Source: Hordeum vulgare subsp. vulgare (lineage: Eukaryota; Streptophyta; Magnoliopsida; Poales; Poaceae). Taken from it: 64,000 nt of DNA. The position numbers were made by a program, and so were the translations under genes. The stretch is from the NCBI RefSeq assembly GCF_904849725.1, contig NC_058518.1, positions 413,609,081 to 413,673,080 of the forward strand, given 5' to 3'. Positions within the stretch are counted from its first letter, which is position 1. Each line of letters starts with the position of its first letter. This document shows, piece after piece, positions 1 to 10,086 of the stretch. The notes below the pieces were generated by a model. The model ran no database searches and was not told the DNA's origin. It was given only the letters and a program-made list of their open reading frames with translations.

Positions 1-477
1 CATTAGTACAAGAAAGCAAACCACCACTTCCTTAGGTACTGTAGCAAACTTAAATTCTACTTGTGATGATGTTGGGTTACTGTACTTTCAATCTTCCATG
101 GCTAATACCCCCCGATACTATCCATTGTTTCATCAAAATAAGCAACCAACACAACAAAATCAGAATCTGTTAACAGCAGACCAGTCTGTAGCAATCTGTA
201 TATTTCGTATACTTCTTGTGCTTCAAAAATTCTGAAAAATTACTACAGTCTGAAGAATTTGCGTAGAAATCAGCAGCAAAAAGAATCAACTCAAAAGCTC
301 TAACAGAAAAAAAAATCTTTTCATGAGCAGAAAGTTTCTGTGTTTTCCAGCATGACCAAACGATCATCCTCAAGACTAATCATAACGGTTTTGATTGGCA
401 CAAACACAAAAAACACAATCATAACAGAATTATGAAAGTGTGGAAAACACAAAACAGAAAGAAAAAGGATATATTCG

Positions 478-525
478 TTGGGTTGCCTCCCAACAAGCGC
501 TTTTGTTTAACGCCCTTAGCTAGGC
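478..525 (-). other. Conserved post-gag motif with stem-loop
   Basis: On the minus strand this reads GCCTAGCTAAGGGCGT, a short variable part, then GCGCTTGTTGGGAGGCAACC. The last part folds as TTGGG, loop AGGCAA, CCCAA (478-493). Nearly the same motif follows the gag frame of a different Gypsy element at 18871-18920, with a change that turns a G-C pair into G-U. It lies just after the gag stop in both. Confidence 0.7.
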
Positions 526-577
526 ATTCAATGATGCTCTCACAAAAAGACAAGAATTGAAGCACAACGAGAGCATC

Positions 578-1286
578 CTAAAGCATGTGAAAATCACATC
601 TAAGTCTAACATACTTCCTATGCATAGGCATTTTATAGGAAAACAAATTTTCAAGACAACCAATAGCTGCCATATGCAAGGAAGAAGAAACAGACAAGAG
701 CAATCTCAACATCACGAGAGGTGATTTGGTAACATGAAAGTTTCTACCAAAATATTTTCCTCTCTCATAGCAATTACATGTGGGATCATATTCAAATTCA
801 ACAATATAGCTATCCCATAGGATATTCTTTTCATGATCCACATGCATGCAAAGTTGAGGCTCTTCAAAAATAGTGGGATTATCATCTAAAGTCATGACTT
901 CTCCAAACCCACTTTCAATAATATTGCAAATATCATATTCATCTTGAGGCTTGAACAAATTTTCAAGATCATAAGAAAGATCATCACCCCAATCAAGATT
1001 ATTGCAATAAGTAGTGGTCATAGCAAAACTAACATCCCCAAGCTTAGGGTTTTTGCATATTTTTAGCATGATTGTCACTAATAGGATTTATAGTGAAACC
1101 ATTGCATTCATGCTTTTCATTCAAGGATCCCTCGTGAATCACTTCATGAATTTCTTCCTGACAATTTTCAGATTCACGCATCTTACGCAAAACTCCAAAG
1201 AAATAGTCAATTGCCCTCAACTCACTAGCAATTTGTTCCACACGAGTGGGTCTCTTAAAGAGATTAGCAAGTGGATGAGGATCCAT
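578..1286 (-). pseudogene. Gag-region reading frame of the Gypsy element, frameshifted
   Basis: Two overlapping minus-strand frames, 1286-1044 and 1078-578, form one former gene. The first starts MDPHPLANLFKRPTRVEQIA and ends where the second continues in another frame, near 1040-1060. The second part is rich in acidic and aromatic residues and ends at 578. The region occupies the gag position, after the primer site and before the conserved hairpin motif at 478-525, but I see no zinc knuckle, protease or polymerase. Such proteins are carried by non-autonomous Triticeae Gypsy families. Their function is unknown to me. Confidence 0.55.
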
Positions 1287-1512
1287 ATCACTAGATTTTC
1301 AGCAAGCGAAGATGCAAGCATATTGAGGGCACATGGCACACAAGCGAACAGAAAGCAAGCGAGAAAAAAGGGGGAACGAAAAAGGAAAAGGAGAAAGGCA
1401 AATGAAAATGGCAAACGTGAAGTGGGGGAGAGGAAAACGGGAGGCAACTGGCAACAAAAGTAAATGCGAGAGAAGAGTTTGTGAGACGTACTTGGATAGA
1501 TCTTGATTTCTC

Positions 1513-1662
1513 CTCCCCGGCAATGGCGCCAGAAATACTTCTGATGTTTGCTGTGTATCCCCAGCAACGGCTCTAGAAATAATTCTGCTACTGCAACAAA
1601 AGACCTTCCAACGGCGCCAAAAATAGGAGTGTTGCTTAATACTCCTCAGCAACGGCACCAGG
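1513..1662 (-). other. Primer-binding site and three degenerate primer-site-like repeats
   Basis: On the minus strand the sequence at 1513-1533 has the form TTCTGGCGCCATTGCCGGGG, a common Triticeae Gypsy primer-binding region. Similar but decayed units (core GCCGTTG) occur at about 1559-1579, 1604-1623 and 1644-1662, roughly 45 bases apart. The copy at 1513-1533 fits best as the working primer site, with the others lying inside the LTR end. See the findings. Confidence 0.6.
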
Positions 1663-3224
1663 AACTCTTTAGCTGCGGCTACGCCTTAAGGGACTTCCTC
1701 GGCAAGTATGCAAAGGATTTCCCCCGTGGCCTTGGAGCCTTGCGTTGGTGTTCCCTCGAAGCGGAAAGGGTGATGTAGCACAGCGACGGTAAGTATTTCC
1801 CTCAGTTTGAGAACCAAGGTATCAATCCGGCGGAACAGTATCTCAAGATCCTGCAAAAACACAAAAGCTTGCACCCAACGCTATGAAGGGGTTGTCAATC
1901 CCTTACAGATTGTTTGCCAAGTGAGAACTGAAAGCAACAAAGTAACAAAGCACAGTAAAAGCAGAGGTGTAAACGATGGATGTGAATAGACCCGGGGGTC
2001 GTAGTGTTTACTAGTGGCTTCTCTCATGAAAGCAAGTAGACGGTGGGTGAACAAATTACTGTCGAGCAATTGATAGAACTGTGCAGAGTCGTGACGATAT
2101 CTATGCAATGATTATTTCTATAGGCATCACGTCCAAAACAAGTAGACCGATACTGTCTGCATCTACTACTATTACTCCACCCGTCGACCGCTATCCAGCA
2201 TGCATCTAGTGTATTAAGGCCATAAGAACAGAATAACGCCTTAAGCAAGATGACATGATGTAGAGGGATAATCTCAAACCAATGATAAAACCCCCATCTT
2301 TTTACCCTTGATGGCAACTGCTTGATGTGTGCCTTGCTGCCCCTACTGTCAGTGGGAAAGATCACCACATGGCAGAACCCAAAACCAAGCACTTCTCCCA
2401 TTGCAAGAATCATAGATCTAGTTGGCCAAACAAAACCCAAGACTCGGAGAGACTTACAAGGATATCAAATCATGCATATAAGAAATCAGCAAAGACTCAA
2501 ATATATATCATAGATAATCTGATGACAAGTCCACAATTCATCGCATCTCGATAAACACACCGCCAAAGAAGATTACATCGGATAGATCTCCATGAAGACC
2601 ATGGAGAACTTTGTATTGAAGATCCAAGAGAGAGAAGAAGCCATCTAGCTACTAACTACGGACCCGTAGGTCTGAAGTGAACTACTCACGAGTCATTGGA
2701 GGGGCGATGATGATGATGAAGAAGCCCTCCACCTCCAAATTCCCCTCTGGCAGGGCGCCGGGAAGGGTCTCCAGATGAGATCTCGCGGAAACGGAAGCTT
2801 GCGGCGGCGGAAAAGTATTTTCGAGGCTCCCCTGATTTTTTGCGGAATATTTGGGAATTTATAGGCCAAACATCTAGGTCAGGGGGCGGCCAGGAAGGCC
2901 ACAAGCCTGCCCACCACCGCCTCCCCCTGGTGGCGGAGTGGGGGCTTGTGGGCTCCCTGGAGCCCCACCTGGCTTGGCCCAAAAGCCCCCTGGACTTCTT
3001 CCGTTCGAGAAAAAATCATTTCGGGGTTTTTCTTCCGTTTGGACTCCGTTCCAAAATCAGAACTGAAAAGAGTAAAAAACACGGAAAAAACAGGAACGAG
3101 CACTTGGCACTGAATCAATAAGTTAGTCCCCAAAAAAGATATAAAAAGATACATAAAACATACAATGAAGACAAGATAACAGCGTGAAACCATAAAAAAT
3201 TATAGATACATTTGAGACGTATCA
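1534..3224 (-). repeat. 5' LTR of the Gypsy element
   Basis: The outer edge at 3224 is clear from the TGATACGTCTC start followed by the usual TATCTATAATTTTT stretch. The inner edge is approximate because the LTR end grades into a series of primer-site-like units at 1513-1662. The middle holds a GC-rich segment around 2700-3000 and the conserved tract at 1795-1830, which corresponds to the ends of the other Gypsy LTRs in this window (compare 37853-37892). Only one copy is visible, so LTR divergence cannot be measured. Confidence 0.75.
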
Positions 3225-6185
3225 AGGTGCTATTTAATTGATAAATAAATAGGGCAGAGAAAAATGTTGACTAAGGCTAGAAACTTAGGGCATGATTTTA
3301 GAAGTCTTTCGAAATCGGAATCACTCCATTTGGAGTTATTTGAGCTATGCAGAAATTTTTTAAGGTGGGGTGTTAAATATTCAAATCCGCACTTGAATAT
3401 AATCACTACAAAGAATTTTCTTGGAAAATGTGCAAAGCACACATTTGGACAGGCCATGAGTTTAGAAAGCCAGGGAAACTTGAATCATTAGATTTGGAGT
3501 GGAAATGAATTAAATATGGACTATTGAAGTTTCTGATAAAAAAGGAAAGGTGAAAAGGGGCTTACCCAAAGGCCTATATGGCACGCCGGCGAGGAATAGC
3601 TACTGGGCCGGCCCAGTAGCTCAGTTAATCCTGCGCAGCTACCACGCCGAAAGTGCACCTACTCAAAGGTGACTTCACCGCAGGGAGGCGCAAAACGCTG
3701 AAGGGCACATCTACTTAAGTGGCGTACCCCACCTGGCTGCCTCACTGGCCGGCTGACACGAGGGACCCACCATCTGATGGGATATTCTCCTACCATCCAT
3801 TGAGGGAGGCACAGGCAGCCTCGCCGGCACCTTCCGGTGCTACTAGCCACCGGCTCGAGTGACCAAGCCACCAAAGGGTGCAGGATACAGTGGCGGCTCC
3901 ACCATCGCACGTGCACACGCCGAGGCCCATGTTGGAGTGCTTGCGACAGCGGCAGGTGGAGGGCGGCGACGGTGAGTGGGGGTAGGGTGGAACAACAGGG
4001 GAGATAGGGAATGAGGATGAGGGGAGGTTTGTGGGGGGTGTTGTGGTGCTCAGGTGGATCTTAGAAGTAGAGAGGGGCTCGAGAATGCGCGGGTTTTGGA
4101 GATGACCAGCGGGAGAGCTCCAGCCATTGCCGTGGAGGGAGATCCCCAAAGGAAAAAGTGCTGGTTCCCGGGGCTCGCTAGAGGAGGAGAGGGGGTAAAG
4201 TGGCCGAGAGGCGCTCGGGGGGAGGCTCTATGCGGAGGGGCGACGAGAAGGATCTCGGATGCATTCGGCTGCACTCTGGGCCCGGTGGCCACGTGTGCCA
4301 GAGCCATCTTGGCCGCTTCCTCGCGTCCGGGAAGCGCGTGGACGGTCAAGGGATATTCTACGGCACACTGAGACATGTTGTTGCTGCCTGAGACGGGCTA
4401 CATGAAGGAGACAAGGCGTAGAGCGCCGTTTTTGCACGCCAGGGAGGTGGTCACCACCCCACTTCATGTCCAGGGCCACCCCTTAGCCAGACCAGGGAGC
4501 ACTCATGAGGTTTGGACCCAAGTGGGTCGGGTTGGACTGGGTTTTGACTGCAATTAAGTTTGCAACAGGAAACTTAGGGTTGGAAATGAGGGGGCTTACT
4601 GGTGGAATGTGGGAACGAAACTATGTCCACGAGGATTAGGTATGGAAGGTTTACAATGCTGCAAAGTTTCAAATGAATAGGATGTTTGCACTTAGTAGTT
4701 GGAGTTCAAGGTCAAATTTGTGCCAAAAAACAAGTTTTAGAAGGGCTGCTCATATTTCCCACATGAGCATGCCATATTTTGGTTTGGAATGATGCATTTG
4801 CATGCTAGAGGCCCTCTGTAAAGAGGTGGGAGCATTGGTTGAGCAGAAGTATAACAAGAGGAGTAAAATAGTGTTGCTAAGGTAAAAATGGGAGGTAGAT
4901 AGGTGGAGTCACCCTCCAATAATTGTCCAGAGGCCATGACAAGAGCACTGGAGGTAAAAGGGGACTAGGTAAAGTTCTGGTAAAAAATTAAGCTCGAGGA
5001 GATTACTGGAATGGGCCAAAGCAGCAGTTTTGGTATTTGGAAAGAAGTTGTTTGATGGATGCTAGGGCTAGCAAATGGACTCCATGTTCTATGAAACTTA
5101 ACAGGATCACATAATAGGTGAAGATAGGCTGGGACACCAAATTTGGGATTTTGTGAGGAAAGTTTCCAATGTAGACTTGAAAAACCCATGAAATGGGCAG
5201 AAATGACTTTCTCCATATAAAACCATGAAAATCAATTCCCACAAATCCACAACTTGGTTTGGTGGTATTATTTGAGCATTAGAGCATGCCCAAAAAGTTT
5301 GGGATCAATTGGAGAGACTTTATAATGTAAAGTTTCCCCAAGTTAGAAATCAACAGAGAAGGTTTTGAGGGGTTTGGGACAAGTTCATCTATTCTCCTTG
5401 ATGCACCACTTGGTGTGGATGCTTTATTGGAGTGTCAGAACATGTCCACCAAATTTGAGCACAATTGGAGACACTTGGCAATGTAGAGTTGCTCAATTTT
5501 GGATCTAGCCAGATAGGGTTTTGGAATATTTAGCTGAAACAATTTAACCTGGATTGAAATGAAACTTGGCAAGATCATCACATATAACATGTGTGAGATG
5601 CTAGAATTTTACTCGGATTTATGGAGAATAGTTCTTATAGAAATATTCCAATAGCTTGAAATAGGCAGGAAGGGTTTTGAAGGGTTTTGCCCTATATTGT
5701 GAACATGACCATGTGTTGAAACTCTCATATATTGAATATATATGTCCACTAAGTTTCCCTAAATTTTCTAAAATATATTGAAAGCAATAAAAATAACTTT
5801 CCTTCATAAGGGACCATTTCTGGCCTCAAAGAAAGGCATTTAAACAAAATATTAAAATAACTTTTAAAATAATAATCTTGTGGTTTTGGGAAGTCTTTTT
5901 GATAATGGGATTAAAATAAAATATTTGGAGCAAATTAACTTCCATAATTTGGGAACTTGTAGTACAAATCCCAACTTAGGGACTTTTATTGCTTAAATCA
6001 AGTAAATGCTTTTTGGCTAAAATATTATTTGGTAAAAATAGTTTCTGGTCCTATACACATGCCATGATCATTAGGCAAGGATTTGGGTCAAGGAGGTGAG
6101 TGTGGAGAGTAGGAGGAACATTGGGATGTAAACACGGGCAAACAAGCAAGAAAGCAACAATCACATCAAGCATCACAATGAGTCA
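3225..6185. repeat. Left LTR (truncated at its start)
   Basis: It aligns along its length with 7590-9586. It includes a GC-rich stretch at 3570-4560 and AT-rich sequence at 4560-6185. It keeps about 980 bases (roughly 5034-6015) that the right copy has lost. Apparent reading frames in the GC-rich part on both strands recur in the other LTR copy and carry no recognisable domain, so I do not call them genes. Confidence 0.65.
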
Positions 6186-7430
6186 TGCATCAATAAGTAA
6201 ATAGTAACCATAAGAAGAGGTTACACATATCAACATAAATATTCCGAGGACTGAACACCTCATGTTCATCCTCCATGTCAAGTCACCAAACTTGACCAAG
6301 TAATCACTTTCTCGTGTAAGACCTTTATACACATGCACACTTGGTCTATGTGGAAACACTAGACGTAGTTTAAGCAGCACCACCTAACTGTCCTTGACCG
6401 TGGACACGGCTATTCGAGTAGTTTGACACTCTGCAGAGGTTGTACGTTGTACTCACGAGATCCGGGAAACTTCCATGTCATCCATGACTCGCGGTATATA
6501 ACATAACCGAGGTAAGTACCCGATCAATGCCTTTGTCGTGATGACACTAGACAAAGAGTCCGCTCGATTGGTACCCAGCCCACATGATGTATGTCTTACA
6601 AGCACCAACTTTAGACCGTATCATCCATGCAGGGACAAATGGTGTGCCCGGAACACGCAAAAATGGCATAGCCGTCCTACCTGGCACGAACCGGTCACGA
6701 GAGTGACCATATCACTCATGTCACTAGTGATGCGGGCTCCTTGCTAGCATGACCAGAGTAATCAACACAGCCCCGTCCCATAAAGGGGTATCATGGTCGC
6801 ACATGTAAGGTTGGGACGGTCGACAAATCTTAAATCTAATCCCATTTCTGAAACCACTCACACAAAACCTTTACGGTACACCACTTCTTTCTCAAGTGGT
6901 CATCCAGCTTAAAACCATCACCCTCGGGCATTAGTGGCAACCGACGGGTTTTCGTAAAACCTTTGTAAATCACCTTAGTGTTACCATCACAATGCATATG
7001 CTCATCCTATGCGTAGCACTACTATCTACTTGTCAACTTTTATCAGCGTGACCTTCATAGATGGTAAGGTCATGCTCAAATGCAAGTGCGGGCGTGTACC
7101 GATTAATCATGACTATATGCATCGGAATAAAGTAATCAATATGTCACGCATAAAACATTTTTTTCCCAGACATGGTCAAAGGGCTGCTTGCATTGCTCTA
7201 ATAGATGTCTGGGGTCTTCGAGGTCTTCAATTCCAACTCCGAGTACTCCGTCTATTCCGTCAACTATCGTCGGAAACGACCACAGTAAGCCACACAACAA
7301 GCAGAAACAAGAGTGCTCTAAAATAGGAATTTATTTTTCTTGGACCTCTCTGGTAATAATAAAAATACCCGACGCTTGTTCTAGGAGATTTGGATCATCA
7401 GAGAATTTTGAATGGAGGAAAGGAGGAATT
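6186..7430. other. Internal region of the unclassified LTR element
   Basis: About 1.2 kb between the two LTRs has no protein motif in six frames. It has mixed composition and a 22-base purine-rich tract at 7410-7431 that could be the polypurine tract before the right LTR. I recognise no gene here. Confidence 0.5.
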
Positions 7431-9586
7431 GGTGATCCTATAAGAAGTCTACAAAAAACATTCTGCTAAAAATGAGTGGAGGCACTCATTTAATAGAGAA
7501 TGAATTTGGAAACATTTAGGAAGTGGTTTCACTCGATTTGGAGTTGGTATGAATACTCTTGTGATTTATGATGTGGAATAAATAGGATCAGGTGCTATTT
7601 AATTGATACAATAGAAATAGGGCAGAGAAAAATGTTGACTAAGGCTAGAAACTTAGGGCATGATTTTAGAAGTCTTTGGAAATTGGAATCACTCCATTTG
7701 GAGTTTATTTGAGCTCCGCGGGATTTTTTCAAGGTGGGGTTTTAAATATACAAATCTGCAATTGAATATAATCACTACAGAGAATTTTCTTGGAAAATGT
7801 GCAAATCACACATTTGTATAGGCCATGATTTTAGAAACCTAGAGAAGCTTGAATCATTAGATTTGGAGTGGAAATGGATTAAATATGGATTATTGAAGTT
7901 TCTGATAAAAATGAAAAGGTGAAAAGGGGTTTACCCAAAGGCCTATATGGCGCACCGGCGAGGAATAGCTACTGGGCGGACCGAGTAGCTCAGCTAAGCC
8001 TGCGCAGCTGCCATGCCGAAAGCGCACCTACTGAAAGGCGCCTTCACAGCAGGGAGACGCAAAATGCTGAAGGGCGCGTCCACTTAAGTGGCGTGGCCCA
8101 CCTGGCTGCCTCATTGGCTGGCTGACAGGAGAGACCCGCCATCTAACAGGGTATTCTCCTACCTCCCGCCGAGGGAGGCACAAGCAGCCTCGCCGGCACC
8201 TGCCGGCGCTACCGACCACCGGCCCGAGTGCCCAAGCCACCACAAGGTGCAGGTAACAGCGACTGCTCCACCACTGCAAGCGCAGACGCCGAGGCCCATG
8301 TTGGAGCGCTCGCAACGGCGACGGGTGGAGGGCGGCGACGGTGATTGTGGGTAGGGCGGGACGGCAGGGGGAGAGAGGGAATGAGGATGAGGGGAGGCTT
8401 GAGGGGGGTGTCGTGGTGCTCAGGTCGATCTTAGAAGGAGAGAGGGGCTCGAGAATGCGCGGATTTTGGAGATGACCGGCGGGAGAGCTCCAGCCATTAC
8501 CGTGGAGGGAGAGCCCCAAAGGAAAATTTCCTGGTTCCCGGGGCTTGCTAGAGGTGGAGAGGGGGTGAAGTGGCCGAGAGGGGCTCGGGGGGAAGCTCTA
8601 TGCGGAGGGGCGACAAGAAGGATCTCGGATGCTCTCGTGTGTGCTCTAGGCACGGTGGCCACGTGTGCCAGAGCTATCTTGGACGCTTCCTCGCATCGGG
8701 GAGGCGCGTGGACGGTCAAGGGATGCTCTGCGGCACACTGAGACATCTAGTTGCTACCTGAGACGGACTACAGGAAGGAGACAAGGTGCAGAGCGCCGTT
8801 TTTGCACGCCAGGGAGGTGGTCACAACCCCACTTCATGTCCAGGGCCACCCCTTGGCCAGACCAAGGTGTCAAGCATGCAAGGCATGCGTGTGAGGGAGC
8901 ACTAGTGAGATTTGGACTCAAGTGGATCGGGTTGGACTGTGTTTTGACTGCAATTAAGTTTGCAGCAGCAAACTTAGGGTTGGAAATGAGGGGGCTTACT
9001 GGGCGAATCTGGGGATGTAACTAAGTCCACGAGGATTAGGTATGGAAGGTTTACAATGCTGCAAAGTTTGAAATCAATAGGATGTGTGCAGCTAGTAGTT
9101 GGATTTCAAGGTCAAATTTCTGCCAAAAAACAAGTTTTAGAAGGGCTGCTCATATTTCCCACATGAGCATGCCATATTTTGGTTTGGAATGATGCATTTG
9201 CATGCTAGAGTCCCACTAGAAAGAGGTGGGGGCATTGGTTGAGCAGAAGTATAACAAGAGGAGTAAAATAGTGTTGCCAAGGTAAAAATGAGAGGTAGAT
9301 AGGTGGAGTCACCCTCCAATAATTGGCCAGATGCCATGGCAAGGGGACTAGGTAAAGTTATGGTAAAAATTTAAGCTCGAGGATATTATTGGAATGTGCC
9401 AAAGCAACAGTTTTTGGTTAAAATATTATTTGATAAAAATAGTTTCTGGTCCTATACACATGGCATGATCATTAGGCAAGGATTTGGGTCAAGGAGGTGA
9501 GTGTGGAGAGTAGTAGGAACATTTGAATTTAAACACGAGCAAACAAGCAAGCAAGCAACAATCACATCAAGCATCACAATGAGTCA
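7431..9586. repeat. Right LTR (start approximate), with internal deletion
   Basis: It matches the left LTR from about 7590 to 9586. The true start is probably between 7430 and 7590, beyond where the left copy is cut off. At 9411-9417 it lacks the 980 bases present in the left copy. The join lies at a short shared TTTTTGG stretch. It also has a small extra segment around 8870-8905. Confidence 0.6.
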
Positions 9587-9905
9587 TAAAAAATTAATTG
9601 ATCCTAATGTGTGTGATGAGTTAATTTAGTCAGGAGAGTCAAACACAGGGTGTGACGCATGGTGACATGTTTAACTCATGTTTAATATTGTCAAAACTAA
9701 GCATAGGGTAGAGAAAGGGTTGCTTGAATGCCATCCATGTCATAGAGAAAATGTTAAATTCTCTCTCTCCATTTCTTTATCATGAGCCTAATGTTTTATT
9801 GATCTGTTTTTAGTTTCTAGATGTTGTGCAATTATATACACAAAAAAATAATGTATGTTGAGCTTTAATTCCACTCCATGAGAAGCTGATATAAACTGAG
9901 GATGG
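9587..9905. other. No recognised feature
   Basis: This is 319 bases of AT-rich sequence between the unclassified LTR element and the small Copia element. I see no reading frame or repeat that I recognise. It may belong to the same unit as 14835 onward, which the Copia insertion separated from it. Confidence 0.4.
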
Positions 9906-10086
9906 AGTTAGAGTGATTGTGTTTGTATTGCCACTCCATAAGCCAGTGTACATGGTACATATAGGGAAGCTCTCCCATCACAATATGCACGCAGGTCAGG
10001 GACGTGGGAGGCTTGTTGACATCCTAAAGACTAGGACATGGTGGTTACAAGAGATTACATGCATATACATATGTGGTGCGTTAACA
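9906..10086 (-). repeat. 3' LTR of the small Copia element
   Basis: 181 bp, about 94% identical to the 5' LTR by direct comparison. The stop codon of the RNase H frame (10081-10083) lies inside its first six bases, so the coding region runs straight into the LTR. Confidence 0.92.

Larger units (their letters stand above)
1..3224 (-). mobile_element. Gypsy LTR retrotransposon, 5' part (LTR plus leader), runs off window
   Basis: Read on the minus strand, the element begins at 3224 with an LTR start of the TGATACGTCTC type. It continues through a long LTR, a primer-binding region near 1513-1533, and a broken gag-like frame, then leaves the window at base 1. The LTR closely resembles those of the nested element at 36460-41929. 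The group looks like the Sabrina/WHAM-type Gypsy elements of Triticeae, but I am not certain of the family. It is inserted in the LTR at 3225-6185, whose own start it removes. The other end and the second target-duplication copy are outside the window. Confidence 0.8.
3225..9586. mobile_element. Unclassified LTR retrotransposon with two long LTRs and no coding region
   Basis: Two long direct repeats (3225-6185 and about 7430-9586) flank a 1.2-kb non-coding middle. Both repeats end in the same sequence, GCATCACAATGAGTCA, at 6185 and 9586. The left copy has lost its start to the Gypsy insertion ending at 3224. I see no gag or pol motif in any frame, so the element would have depended on proteins from elsewhere. 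Orientation is unsure: a purine-rich tract at 7410-7431 suggests plus, but no good primer site follows 6185. A segmental duplication is the alternative, though the TG/CA-type ends argue for an LTR element. Confidence 0.65.

Noticed and set aside
4050..4376. Overlapping frames of about 105 codons on both strands, repeated at 8420-8746
   Set aside because: They recur in both LTR copies of the unclassified element, lie in GC-rich DNA, overlap on opposite strands and show no domain.
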